Source: Microbulbifer variabilis ATCC 700307 (GTDB taxonomy: Bacteria; Pseudomonadota; Gammaproteobacteria; Pseudomonadales; Cellvibrionaceae). From it: 64,000 nucleotides of DNA. A program made the position numbers and the translations under genes. The stretch is from positions 310,001 to 374,000 of the forward strand of contig NZ_AQYJ01000028.1 of the NCBI RefSeq assembly GCF_000380565.1, given 5' to 3'. The notes beneath the pieces are model-generated. The model worked only from the letters and a program-made list of their open reading frames with translations, was not told where the DNA came from and ran no database searches. This document shows positions 44,683-54,174 of the stretch, piece by piece; position 1 is the stretch's first letter; every line of letters begins with the position of its first letter.

Positions 44683-46977
44683 TTAAACCTGGCTTTGCAC
44701 CGCCTCATTGTCGCGAGTTATCAGCTGGCGCCAGTTTCCTTCTCGTTGCAGGCGCACACTGGGCTTCACTCCATCAGTGTGGGTGATAACGCCAATGATT
44801 GCAGCCTGGCTGCAGCCGCTTTGTAGCAGGTCACGCACACAGGCCTCAGCGTGTTCCTGTGGTAAGGCGGAGAGCAGTCCACCACTGGTCTGTGGATCTG
44901 CGAGCAGTGCCCAGTGTGGAAGGGATTGCCACTCCTGAGGGTTTTCCACAGAAAGGTAGGCGCGTGCGTTCTGTGGCTGCAGACTGGAGAGCCAGCCGCG
45001 CTCGATACACTTAGCGGCACCCGGAATCAGCGGAAGTTGTTCGGCGATTAGTGTGGCGCCAAGCTTATCGGCGTCGAGCATTTCCAGCAGATGGCCGAGC
45101 AGGCCGAATCCTGTAACATCTGTTAAGGCGCGTGCGCTGTGCTGGGCAAGTACTTCGGCTGCGTTCGCATTGCTGAGCAGCATGCACTCCAGGGCCTTCT
45201 GCACCCAGCGCCCCTCAGCTTCACCCATACCCTCCGCTGCGAGAATTGTGCCTATGCCGAGGGGTTTGCTCAGCACCAGGCAATCTCCCTCGCGAGCTCC
45301 GCTTTTTTCCAGTAACTGCTCACGTTCCGCCAAGCCATTCACCGTGAGCCCTAACTGCATCTCCGCGCCTTCGGCAGTATGACCACCGGATAGGGTGCAA
45401 TTGTGGCGGTTGAGTTCGTAAATGGCCCCGGCCAATAGTTGTTGTAAATCTCGTTGGGTAATTTCTGCTGAGGCGGTAGGCAGGGTTGCCAGCACTTGTG
45501 CACTGACGGGGGGCGCATGCATGGCGAACAAGTCTGAGAGTGCATGCAGTGTGGCAATTCGTCCAAACAACCAGGGGTCCGCCACCATAGACCTCAACTG
45601 GTCTGAGCTTTGGACCAGCAACTGGCCTGGGGGCAGGTTCATCACTGCGGCATCATCGCCCACGCCACGTAAAAGATGTTCTGACTGCTGGGGGGGCAAT
45701 TTCTGTAAGGCGCGGCGTAAAACTTCCGCGCCGACTTTGGCACCACAGCCGTTGCAGCGCATACCCGACAATGAGATGCCGTTGCGTTGGGTTATTACTT
45801 CACGGGGTTGGGCCTCAGGCATTTCCTCCATAGCAACGGGCAGGTCGCTAAAGCGCTGCATAAAAGTGCGATCAATATGGTCTTTCCAGCGCCATAGCAG
45901 GTCACCTGAGACGGCAATCCCATTGCGTACAGCGATGGCGCGTTTGCCGCCACAGGATAGCAAGCTCAGGAAGCTCTTTTGCGGGCGATAGCTCTTTAGC
46001 GGGTGACCAGTGAGAGTGGCGCGCAGGTTATGGAAGAGAATTGGCCCCTGGCGAACGGCGTAGACGCCGGCTTTGGGCAGTGGCTCTGCTGAAAAGCTGG
46101 CCACATCACCACAAGCGAAGATTTCCTGTCGGCCCTGGGCTCGCAGCCTGCGATCCACCAGCACAAAGCCTTTTTCATCCAGGGCAAGCTGTGAATCAGC
46201 CAGCCATGGCGGTGCACAAGCATTAGTGGAGAGGAGTACCTGGTCGAGTTCCAGCAGGTCGCCGCATTTATTGCGTACGCCTTGTTCTGTAATCTCCTGA
46301 ACAGGCCAGTTGTGATGCAGCTGTACTCCGAGACGGTCGAGTTCGCGCTCTGCAAGCTTGCGTGCAAGCAGTGGATAGCCTTGGGGGATTCTTTCCGTGG
46401 CGTGAATCAGGTGTACCTGCACACGCCCGGAATAAATTTGCTCCTCCAGTGCGTGGGCCATTGCCATGGCCAGTTCACAGCCACCAGCACCACCGCCGAC
46501 AATGCCGAGTTTTAGCGGTGCCCGGGTCTTATGCACATGTTGTAAAAGTTTCTGCCAAAAAGGATAGAAATGCCCAATGGGCTTGATTGGGATTGCTAAC
46601 TCCGAACCCGGCAGCTCCCGTGCGGGAGTCGCGCCCACATCCAGTGACAGTAGGTCATACTCCAGTGGCGGGCGCCCCAACAAGGAAATTTTACGTTCTT
46701 CGGGATCAATATGGTGCGCACAGGCCTGCACAAAGCGAGCCCCAGCCGCACGGCATAGCCGGATCAAATCTATATGGGTGTCATCCAGTGAATAGTGGCC
46801 CGCTACCATACCAGGTAGCATGCCTGAATAGGCGGTTTGTACTTGTGGGGAAACCAGTGTTAGACGCGCGCCTGGTAGTGGGTTCATAGCCCACATTTGC
46901 AGCACTATGGCATGGGCGTGGCCACCGCCGACCAGAACGATATCCTGGTAATTTGGGTGCTCCTGCATTTCACTCAT
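44683..46977 (-). CDS. selD: FAD-dependent oxidoreductase-selenide,water dikinase (SelD) fusion
   Basis: 764 residues in two parts. Residues 1-390 are an NDH-like pyridine nucleotide-disulfide oxidoreductase (VLVGGGHAHAIVLQMW near 14-29, LGIVGGGAGGCELAMAMAHA near 157-176, and the FAD-binding FACGDVA at 287-293). Residues 405-764 are SelD: GMRCNGCGAKVGAEVLRRAL with Cys408 and Cys411 (the latter at the place of E. coli Cys17), GVGDDAAV, LSGGHTAEGAEMQLGL and DVTGFGLLGHLLEML. Both sites use Cys, not Sec. The fusion is known in other gammaproteobacteria. It makes selenophosphate for MnmH; the oxidoreductase part probably reduces selenium or sulfur species, which is inference. Confidence 0.88.
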   Translation of the reverse strand: MSEMQEHPNYQDIVLVGGGHAHAIVLQMWAMNPLPGARLTLVSPQVQTAYSGMLPGMVAGHYSLDDTHIDLIRLCRAAGARFVQACAHHIDPEERKISLLGRPPLEYDLLSLDVGATPARELPGSELAIPIKPIGHFYPFWQKLLQHVHKTRAPLKLGIVGGGAGGCELAMAMAHALEEQIYSGRVQVHLIHATERIPQGYPLLARKLAERELDRLGVQLHHNWPVQEITEQGVRNKCGDLLELDQVLLSTNACAPPWLADSQLALDEKGFVLVDRRLRAQGRQEIFACGDVASFSAEPLPKAGVYAVRQGPILFHNLRATLTGHPLKSYRPQKSFLSLLSCGGKRAIAVRNGIAVSGDLLWRWKDHIDRTFMQRFSDLPVAMEEMPEAQPREVITQRNGISLSGMRCNGCGAKVGAEVLRRALQKLPPQQSEHLLRGVGDDAAVMNLPPGQLLVQSSDQLRSMVADPWLFGRIATLHALSDLFAMHAPPVSAQVLATLPTASAEITQRDLQQLLAGAIYELNRHNCTLSGGHTAEGAEMQLGLTVNGLAEREQLLEKSGAREGDCLVLSKPLGIGTILAAEGMGEAEGRWVQKALECMLLSNANAAEVLAQHSARALTDVTGFGLLGHLLEMLDADKLGATLIAEQLPLIPGAAKCIERGWLSSLQPQNARAYLSVENPQEWQSLPHWALLADPQTSGGLLSALPQEHAEACVRDLLQSGCSQAAIIGVITHTDGVKPSVRLQREGNWRQLITRDNEAVQSQV

Positions 46978-47229
46978 TGCTCACTTAATGGAATGGTCGC
47001 AGCGATATATAACCTGATCGCCTGCCAAATTCTTCCGCCGTGCAAATTCACTTCTGGATAAATAGTAGACAGCATGAGTTGAAGTGAGACCTATAGCACG
47101 ACACCGGCTCCTATTATCGCGAATCGAAGCGCCAGGGTAAAAAAATACACAGGTGCTGGTCTTTACTTTATTGGCTTGGCTGTCGTTGCAGCTTGCGCTT
47201 AATTTATTTTTTGCGGCGCTATTTTCCCA

Positions 47230-50200
47230 ATGCCACCAGAGCCCGTCCATCAATACACTAATTTTCGCCATCTGCTTTGGTGGTTGGTTGGTGGCTTATT
47301 GCTACTGGAAGGCTTTTCTATCTTCGCCTCGGACTTCGTGCGAGATAAAACAGATGCCTGGCTGGCTGAGCGGGGCCTGGATTTTCATGCCGACTATTTC
47401 CGGGTGTCCCTACTAGATCTGTCTGTGCTGGCTGTAGGGGTGCGTGCTTCCAATCGTGAAGGAAGGGGGTTTGCCGCACGTGAAGTAACACTGGATTACA
47501 GCTGGTGGCAGTTGCTGCGCGGGCGAGCCCACTTACCACGCGCCTCGGTAAGTGGCGCCTACATGGATTTGCAATCCGTTCCCGGAGAAAAATACCGGGA
47601 ATGGGAAGTGGGCGGCTGGGACTTGGGAGAGGTGAAGCGCAGGGATCGTGATTTTAAAATGGGTATCGGCTGGGCCAGGATACGCGATAGTGAACTCTGT
47701 TATCGCCACCGGCCTGTCTGGCCAACTGCGACCTGTGCCTATGTTGGCGATGCAAAAATAGAGGATTTTTTGCTGGGGCTGTGGCGCAAGGGAGATGTGC
47801 CCCTCAAGGTCAATATCGCAGCTGCAGATATCCAATTAGAGGAATTGTTAGCCAGGGAAAAAAATTCGACACATTACAATACTACTTTGGCGCATCTGCA
47901 CTTGAAGCAAGGAGATTTCCGTTGGCCAAGTTTGCGTACCGGAGCGGAATCCTTTCAAGCAGAGCTTTTTTCTGGCTGTCCGCCTCAGAAGTGGGCTGAT
48001 GCAATTCGCGGCTTACAGCGCCTGGTTGGCCACTGCGCTGCTGCGCGTCGCCTCAATGTTGAAGGTGATCTTAGATTTGGGTTTGGCCGTGAAGGATTGG
48101 CACATTGGCGTTATGCGAGTGGGGAGGGCGTCTTACTCCGGCAGAGTAATCAGCGTTGGCAGGATTGGCGCGCTGGAACCATCACTATTCGTGACTTCGA
48201 TTTTGTCCGCTCAATAAAGCGGATACATTGGCGCAGGGGCCGGGCTACTGCATTTGATTGGTGCCCTAAGCACCTGCGTGATAACAATCATCATTTTTGT
48301 ATCCGCGCAACCACTTTGCAGGTGCCTGAACCAACCACTTTTGACTGGAGCCATCGACTTAAAATTACAACCGGAACCAGTGCTGCGCAGCAGTTGCGCT
48401 ATCTCGATGTTGCTCAACCCCATCGACAGCCTTTAACCGCTCAGCAAGCAGCATTGGGTTCATTGGAATTTGATGTCACCAGTCGCATCCTAGCTGTGGA
48501 CAGCTTGGCGGTGGGAACTGCCAATGGTTGTGTCCCCGGCGATATGTGGAAAAAACCGGATCACTGCGTACGTTTGGTCGGTTTGCGGGCTAAGGAAAAA
48601 GCTGCCTTACGCTTCGGCTCTTCCCCACTAAAAATTCCCTGGGGCTTTGCCAGTGGACCATTATCTCTTGCTCAGCTCAAGCTGTCTGGACTCGGTGAAG
48701 AACAGCTGCAATTGCAAAAATTAAAGTGGCGTGGAATTGATACCTTGGGTGTCGACACACCTTATTCGATTCAGAATTTTTCCCTCGAGTCCCTTTCCGG
48801 TTGCATGTCGCGAGGATTGTTGCCTACGGGCTGGGAACCACTTTGTGCGCAACTGAATAGCCTGGATGGACGTGGGAATTTTGCCTGGCAAGGTGGTGAG
48901 GATGGTTATGCCATCTTTGGTAAGCTGGGAGTGCAACGGCTGTTATTGGGAGAGTCTAGAGGAGGTAATAAGGGGCTTCTGCTGCAAAAATTCAGCACCG
49001 GTGAAGGGTATTTTCGCCGTGAACCTGTTGAGGACCCATGGGCCAATGCCTTTTCAGCTACGGAAGGCGCTGTGGGGCAAGAGGATTACGGTAAGGAAAA
49101 GGGGCGCCTTAGGGAATCGAAAACAGGGAGAGAGGCTCTGAGTATGGCATTGGCCAGTATTCGTGCCCCTAATTTCAAGCTACAGAGCAGCTCCCTCCTT
49201 CGATTGGATGGGTGTTTGCCCCCTGAATGGGCAAAATTGATTTACCGTTCGTCAGCAGCAGCGCAGGAAATGCCAGCCTGCTTTGATGTGCGCGACCTGC
49301 AACAAGAGCGCCCCCTTGTGCTGGCCTGGCTGGGGGGGGTGGATTTTGCCACTGCGGAGCTTTCTATTGGCCGCGCCACTGCAGCTACTGTACAGAACAG
49401 ACCCCTGCTTAACCTGGCCGACCTTAACTTGCCATTGGCCAGGATTCGTATTGTTCCTGCTGATACGTTTAGCACTTATATTGCCTTACCCGAAAGCTCA
49501 GTCGGCCAGTTGCATGCCTGCCTGCCAGATTTAGAGAGTACTTTGACCCAAAAGCTGCGATGTGTGGAATTGCAAACAGTGCAACTCGGAGGGCACTTTA
49601 AACTGGAGGCTGGGCATGATCGGGTATCGGGTAATCTGGATGACAGCGATATTGAGCAACTGCAGCTTTTGGGAAGTGGCAATATTCCATTACTGGAAAT
49701 CCAGAAACTATCCATACCTGAGCTGGAGTTTCTATGGTCTGGCAATAACACACAAGACTCTATGGTAGAAATGCAGGACTTATCCATAGAGTCGCTATTT
49801 GCCTGCTTGCCTAGCCATTTAAATTCCGCAGAACGATTGCCACATTGTGTGTTCAGTAAAGAAATATACTCAGTTGGTAGTAGCGGCTTATCTATTGGAG
49901 AGACAGAATTTACTTCTATAGGAACAGGAGAACCACTTTGGCAGCTCTCAAAGCTGTCCGTCGATAAAATCGCCTTCTCGCACAATACACTCGATCTGTA
50001 CCATCTGGAAATTGATAACATTCTTATCTGTGGTTTGCACAGGCTATTACCTAGTGAGGCAAATAGGTTTCAGCTGGCTGATTGCATTGAAACTCCTCGA
50101 TTGCGCTTCAATAGAGGACCGGTTCGTATTGGATTAAATGAAAATACAGCTCTTTTGGATTTTGGACCTATGCAAACTGCACCAGTTGCTTTTTGGCAAA

Positions 50201-52416
50201 AAGGGAATAATTACTTGCAGGCTGGCTTGCAACAGATGAGCTGGCAGCGCATGACCTGGGATGGTGATGGAGATTTTTCCGTTACGAATTTTCGCCTGGA
50301 AAATATCAGGGTCTGTTTACCTGACTCCGACAGGAAGGTAAATATTCATCTATTGAAACAGGCTAGCCCAGGGGATACGCGACGTTGCTATGGGCTCGAC
50401 CAGCTCCTGATGCCTGGTGTGCAAAAAATATCACTCAGTAGACCATTTTCTCTAAAGGGTTCAATGGAGCTAAGTGGATTGTCTTTAGTGCGTAGAAATA
50501 CTAAACCGATTAGGGTACCTAACTTGCAATTGGATAATATTTCCTTCGAGGGGAAATCACTGATACAAGTTGGCAACATAAGTGGTTGTCTTCCGGCAGG
50601 ATTACTTAAAGACCGAAAGATAGCGCCTTGTTATCAGTTAGAACGGCTGAAACTTGGCAAAGTAGTAAGTAAAAATACGCTTTCCGGAAGAATATTTAAA
50701 GTCTTCGATATTAGTTCGGCAAATATACAGATGCATGCAGCAGGATTTTCGCAGGCACTACCGGAACAGCTGTTAAAAACAGAAAGTCTACGGGTGAGAC
50801 AACTACGCTTCAGCTCTGGATCAGTACATGTACAGCAGTTGCAATTGAATAATATTGCCAGTTGTATACCCAACGGCTATTTCGATGAGGGAGATCATTG
50901 TTTCAGGCTGGGGGATTTGGAACTGGATGGAGGTTTTACAGCTGGACAGGGCCTGGAGTTCAATTTACTAAAGGCTAAAAAAATTGATCTTTTTTCTCCC
51001 CAAGGTGAACTGCTAGTGAAGGGGGAGAGTATAACGCTTTCACAATTTGCGATCAGTGCTCAGGAGTGGCGATTTTCCTGGGGGGAAGCGGTTCATTTTC
51101 ACTTTTTTAACAGGAATCCAGTTGAGCCAGAGTATCATCGACATAGCACAGTGGGGGACTTTAGATTACTGCATATTGAAGGATTTAGTTTCGATAGGCG
51201 TTATAAATTACTAAATGTAGAATTTATTGATTTTCTACAGCCGCGGTTTATTTTAGTGCGGGATGAGCGGGGTAGATTCCCAATAAAGCAAGAAATAGCT
51301 GAGCTAAGAGGGTTTAAAGGGGTAAACAGACTTTCTGTTGAGAGAGAAAAAAATGACCCCCTTTCCTACCATATAAGGGATGTTCATCTTCGACATGGCA
51401 CTTTCACCTGGGTTGATCGGCAGGACGAGTTTCGAGCTCGGCTGCCCGTACGTGATATCAATCTAAATTTGAGCCATTTTAGTAATCTCGGCGAACACCC
51501 ACCGGCAGTGTTGGTAGCGAATGGCAGGCCTGGTGGTTTTGGTGACATTCAACTGGGGGGAACTATCGATTACTTAGGGGAGAACATATGGGATGCTGAT
51601 TTAACGGGGTATATGGAGAATGTAAATCTTATTCCGGCCACTCCCTATATGGCTAAGTTACTTGGTTATAAGATATTACAAGGACAAATGGACGCGGTGG
51701 TTAGCATTCATGTGCGGGAAAATCAATTGAATGCTTTTGCTGATGTTGAGCTAGAAAAAATCAAAGTGCGTCGTGTTCGTAAGGATGACCAGCTGCCCGT
51801 TAAATCAAAAATTATCCCATTAAATGTGGCTTTATGGTTGCTGAAAGATGGCCAGGGAAATGTGAAATTTGGAATGCCTGTAACCGGTAATATTCGAGAT
51901 CCTAAGTTTTCTCTATCCTTTGTCTTCAGTGAATTACTGCAAAAAGCCATCTTCGATGCTTTGTTAAGCTACCTAACTCCCTATGGAATTTACCTGCTGG
52001 TTAAGTTGGCGTGGGGACGATTTATGGCAAAAGACTTTGATTCAATTGAGTTTGCTCCTGGCAGCTCAGAATTAAGTAGTTTGGCTATGGGGCAATTACA
52101 GCAAATGGTAACTGTACTGCATAAACATCCGAAGGCCCGCCCCGGAGTGTGCGGTATAGCTAATGCCAGAGACTGGAGCGCAATGTATCCTGAGTCTACC
52201 GTAGGCCTAAGAGGTAGCCGCCGTCTCCTTGCTGATTTTTACCATAACCCCCCTATTTTCTTGCGTGAAGAGTTTGAGAAGCTGGCACAAGAGCGTAGTC
52301 GAAAAGTTGAGCGATATCTTATTGATGCAGGCATTCCAGCGGCGGAATTGATCCCCTGCGCACCAGATTACAATGGAAGAGATTTTGGCCAGCCCAGAGT
52401 CGAGTTTTCAAATTAA
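47230..52416 (+). CDS. giant AsmA-like (DUF748) protein with cysteine-pair repeats
   Basis: 1728 residues, one N-terminal membrane span (about 14-33, HLLWWLVGGLLLLEGFSIFA), the rest predicted beta-rich and periplasmic. The C-terminal 500 residues match DUF748, including VHLRHGTFTWVDRQDEFRAR, LGGTIDYLG, NLIPATPYMAKLLGYKI and a C-terminal OmpA-like part (IEFAPGSSELS near 1606, QPRVEFSN at the end). DUF748 belongs with the AsmA, TamB, YhdP and YdbH proteins, thought to form a hydrophobic groove that passes phospholipid between membranes. The first 1230 residues carry twelve Cys pairs spaced about 92 residues apart. The gene is divergent from the SelD fusion gene and stands alone. Confidence 0.85.
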   Translation: MPPEPVHQYTNFRHLLWWLVGGLLLLEGFSIFASDFVRDKTDAWLAERGLDFHADYFRVSLLDLSVLAVGVRASNREGRGFAAREVTLDYSWWQLLRGRAHLPRASVSGAYMDLQSVPGEKYREWEVGGWDLGEVKRRDRDFKMGIGWARIRDSELCYRHRPVWPTATCAYVGDAKIEDFLLGLWRKGDVPLKVNIAAADIQLEELLAREKNSTHYNTTLAHLHLKQGDFRWPSLRTGAESFQAELFSGCPPQKWADAIRGLQRLVGHCAAARRLNVEGDLRFGFGREGLAHWRYASGEGVLLRQSNQRWQDWRAGTITIRDFDFVRSIKRIHWRRGRATAFDWCPKHLRDNNHHFCIRATTLQVPEPTTFDWSHRLKITTGTSAAQQLRYLDVAQPHRQPLTAQQAALGSLEFDVTSRILAVDSLAVGTANGCVPGDMWKKPDHCVRLVGLRAKEKAALRFGSSPLKIPWGFASGPLSLAQLKLSGLGEEQLQLQKLKWRGIDTLGVDTPYSIQNFSLESLSGCMSRGLLPTGWEPLCAQLNSLDGRGNFAWQGGEDGYAIFGKLGVQRLLLGESRGGNKGLLLQKFSTGEGYFRREPVEDPWANAFSATEGAVGQEDYGKEKGRLRESKTGREALSMALASIRAPNFKLQSSSLLRLDGCLPPEWAKLIYRSSAAAQEMPACFDVRDLQQERPLVLAWLGGVDFATAELSIGRATAATVQNRPLLNLADLNLPLARIRIVPADTFSTYIALPESSVGQLHACLPDLESTLTQKLRCVELQTVQLGGHFKLEAGHDRVSGNLDDSDIEQLQLLGSGNIPLLEIQKLSIPELEFLWSGNNTQDSMVEMQDLSIESLFACLPSHLNSAERLPHCVFSKEIYSVGSSGLSIGETEFTSIGTGEPLWQLSKLSVDKIAFSHNTLDLYHLEIDNILICGLHRLLPSEANRFQLADCIETPRLRFNRGPVRIGLNENTALLDFGPMQTAPVAFWQKGNNYLQAGLQQMSWQRMTWDGDGDFSVTNFRLENIRVCLPDSDRKVNIHLLKQASPGDTRRCYGLDQLLMPGVQKISLSRPFSLKGSMELSGLSLVRRNTKPIRVPNLQLDNISFEGKSLIQVGNISGCLPAGLLKDRKIAPCYQLERLKLGKVVSKNTLSGRIFKVFDISSANIQMHAAGFSQALPEQLLKTESLRVRQLRFSSGSVHVQQLQLNNIASCIPNGYFDEGDHCFRLGDLELDGGFTAGQGLEFNLLKAKKIDLFSPQGELLVKGESITLSQFAISAQEWRFSWGEAVHFHFFNRNPVEPEYHRHSTVGDFRLLHIEGFSFDRRYKLLNVEFIDFLQPRFILVRDERGRFPIKQEIAELRGFKGVNRLSVEREKNDPLSYHIRDVHLRHGTFTWVDRQDEFRARLPVRDINLNLSHFSNLGEHPPAVLVANGRPGGFGDIQLGGTIDYLGENIWDADLTGYMENVNLIPATPYMAKLLGYKILQGQMDAVVSIHVRENQLNAFADVELEKIKVRRVRKDDQLPVKSKIIPLNVALWLLKDGQGNVKFGMPVTGNIRDPKFSLSFVFSELLQKAIFDALLSYLTPYGIYLLVKLAWGRFMAKDFDSIEFAPGSSELSSLAMGQLQQMVTVLHKHPKARPGVCGIANARDWSAMYPESTVGLRGSRRLLADFYHNPPIFLREEFEKLAQERSRKVERYLIDAGIPAAELIPCAPDYNGRDFGQPRVEFSN
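47698..50901 (+). repeat. twelve cysteine-pair units within the AsmA-like protein
   Basis: Cys pairs at residues 157/169, 250/269, 345/357, 434/446, 525/539, 662/684, 764/778, 859/873, 934/952, 1029/1053, 1120/1134 and 1212/1224. The first cysteines are 93, 95, 89, 91, 137, 102, 95, 75, 95, 91 and 92 residues apart. Most follow a pattern of hydrophobic strand, then xCLPxx (or CxP), about 10-20 residues, then xCxxL. Outside them the protein has only Cys1641 and Cys1710. The repeats are diverged at the DNA level and show no exact nucleotide copies. Confidence 0.8.
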
Positions 52417-52431
52417 TCAAGATTTGTAAAA

Positions 52432-52971
52432 TTACTTTGACTTGTTATCTTGATAGTAGCCTTGTTGCGCAATAAATTTACCTGCCTCTATATTACCTTG
52501 CTGTGATAAGGGTTCTATACCTGCGGCGGATACTAAGCGATTAACTAGAGAAAAGCAGGATACGACGAAGACAACATCTAATATTGTTTGCTCCTTCCAT
52601 CCAGCACTAATAGCATCTGCAATATCTTCTTTCGAAATCGAATGAGCATTTTCAGCCACTTTCGCAGCGAAACTAAAAATTATTTGCAGCTTTTGGGGAA
52701 GCTGAGTGATAACACCTGAAAGCGCAGCTTCTATAAGTTCATCTGCCTCTCCATATTCGCGTGCGACTTCTGCATGGGATAGATAGCAGTATCGACATCC
52801 ATTCAAGGAGGAAATAAATACTGCTATTAATTCACGTTCTCCACGAGATAGTTCTGAGGGGCTTCTCATTGCTGCTTCAAATGTTTTTAATATTGATGGT
52901 CCTGCACCATGTAAGTGACTGAATATTTCCTGGGGGGAGGCTTCAGGTCTAAGATAGGAAAAGTGACTCAT
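52432..52971 (-). CDS. AhpD-like carboxymuconolactone decarboxylase-family protein
   Basis: 179 residues. The redox motif CRYC (Cys59 and Cys62) with the following LSHAE (His66) is that of AhpD-type peroxidase-related proteins, and SPSELSRGERELIAVFISSL precedes it. It probably reduces peroxides or disulfides. Convergent with the AsmA-like gene (16-base gap) and alone on its strand. Confidence 0.85.
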   Translation of the reverse strand: MSHFSYLRPEASPQEIFSHLHGAGPSILKTFEAAMRSPSELSRGERELIAVFISSLNGCRYCYLSHAEVAREYGEADELIEAALSGVITQLPQKLQIIFSFAAKVAENAHSISKEDIADAISAGWKEQTILDVVFVVSCFSLVNRLVSAAGIEPLSQQGNIEAGKFIAQQGYYQDNKSK

Positions 52972-53188
52972 AATTTATGAAGCTCGCTGGAAGATATAAC
53001 TAACTTTGGTTAGAACCAAGTCTCATAAATGAGAACTTATAGAGATCTTAGTGTGATCTTTAGTCCAGAAGTATTCATCGGAACCCTTGTGTGATTCCCT
53101 CCAAGCGTGTAGTTTTCTTTTGATGACAGTGTTTGCTGGCAAATACTGACACTGATAATAAAGTTGTTCATTACAGAGGGGATGTAAT

Positions 53189-53611
53189 ATGAGCGGTACT
53201 AATCAAGTACAAGGAAGTTGTCTGTGTGGTTCTGTTACCCTTAAGGCCTCGTTACCATCATCAAATTTGGGTGTCTGCCACTGCGGAATGTGTAAAAAGT
53301 GGGGTGGTGGTCCTTTGTTGGCGGTGGACTGCCAAACCAATGTTGAGATCTCTGGAGAGGAGCATATCTCCGTATTTGACTCCTCAGACTGGGCAGAGCG
53401 TGGCTTTTGCTCCAAATGTGGATCTCATCTTTTTTACCGTTTAAAAGAAACCCAGCAGTATTCAATACCAGCGGGAATTTTAAATCTACCTAAAGAAGTA
53501 AAAATGACTCATCAGATCTTTATCGATGAAAAGCCGGAATATTATGCTTTTGCCAATGAGACCAGGAATATCACGGGACTAGAGCTTGTGACTGAGTTTC
53601 CAGGAGAGTAA
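53189..53611 (+). CDS. GFA-family zinc protein
   Basis: 140 residues with the GFA/CENP-V zinc cysteines in GSCLCGSVTL, GVCHCGMCKK and GFCSKCGSHL. It differs from the gene at 14308 and resembles the group with KWGGGP. Substrate unknown; some members act on glutathione adducts. ATG follows GAGGGG by 8 bases. Confidence 0.85.
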   Translation: MSGTNQVQGSCLCGSVTLKASLPSSNLGVCHCGMCKKWGGGPLLAVDCQTNVEISGEEHISVFDSSDWAERGFCSKCGSHLFYRLKETQQYSIPAGILNLPKEVKMTHQIFIDEKPEYYAFANETRNITGLELVTEFPGE

Positions 53612-53798
53612 GTGCTCGCCAACTTTCTTGTTTTTATTTAAGGAGACTATTTGCTCCGCTTAAAGGTTATTATATGCCATTCATAGGTGCCGCCTTACTG
53701 GGGGTATCTTTCCCTGGCTTGGATGGATAATCAGAGAGTTGTCAACCGGGGAGCAGGTATTCTAATGACCGAGTAGTAATAGGGAGTAATAGGTCACC

Positions 53799-54107
53799 AT
53801 GACAGAAACTCAAATTGTAGAAATTTTCCTGGCCAACCAGTGGTGGTCAATCATTGCACTTGTGGTGTGTGTGATCGGTGTTACCTTATGCTGGTTTGGG
53901 GGACTAATGGCAGCCCTTACAGCATTGGGTAACAAGCATTGGGTTTGGGGTATCATTACCATTTTCTTGGGTCCAATCACTGGTATTCCCTATGCGCTGC
54001 GCTATAAAGAGGCAGAATATGCACGCTCCTTGATGTTGAGAGGGGTTTGGATTTTGTTAGTTGGTTTGATTATAGCCGCTCTAGTTTTATTTTTAGGTCG
54101 GACATAA
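53799..54107 (+). CDS. small inner-membrane protein of unknown function
   Basis: 102 residues with three predicted membrane spans (about 16-38, 46-64 and 77-99). A loop YKEAEYARSLMLRG lies between the last two. Ribosome site AGGGAG lies 16 bases before ATG, a little far. No family recognised. A hairpin terminator follows 22 bases after the stop. Confidence 0.65.
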   Translation: MTETQIVEIFLANQWWSIIALVVCVIGVTLCWFGGLMAALTALGNKHWVWGIITIFLGPITGIPYALRYKEAEYARSLMLRGVWILLVGLIIAALVLFLGRT

Positions 54108-54129
54108 AAAGCTACGTGATTAATTTGAA

Positions 54130-54152
54130 AACGCTGGCTGTTTGCCAGCGTT
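54130..54152 (+). terminator. terminator after the small membrane-protein gene
   Basis: AACGCTGGC, a 5-base loop and GCCAGCGTT pair perfectly. The T run after it is weak (CCTTTTCC). Confidence 0.6.
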
Positions 54153-54174
54153 AACGCCTTTTCCAGTCTTTTTT

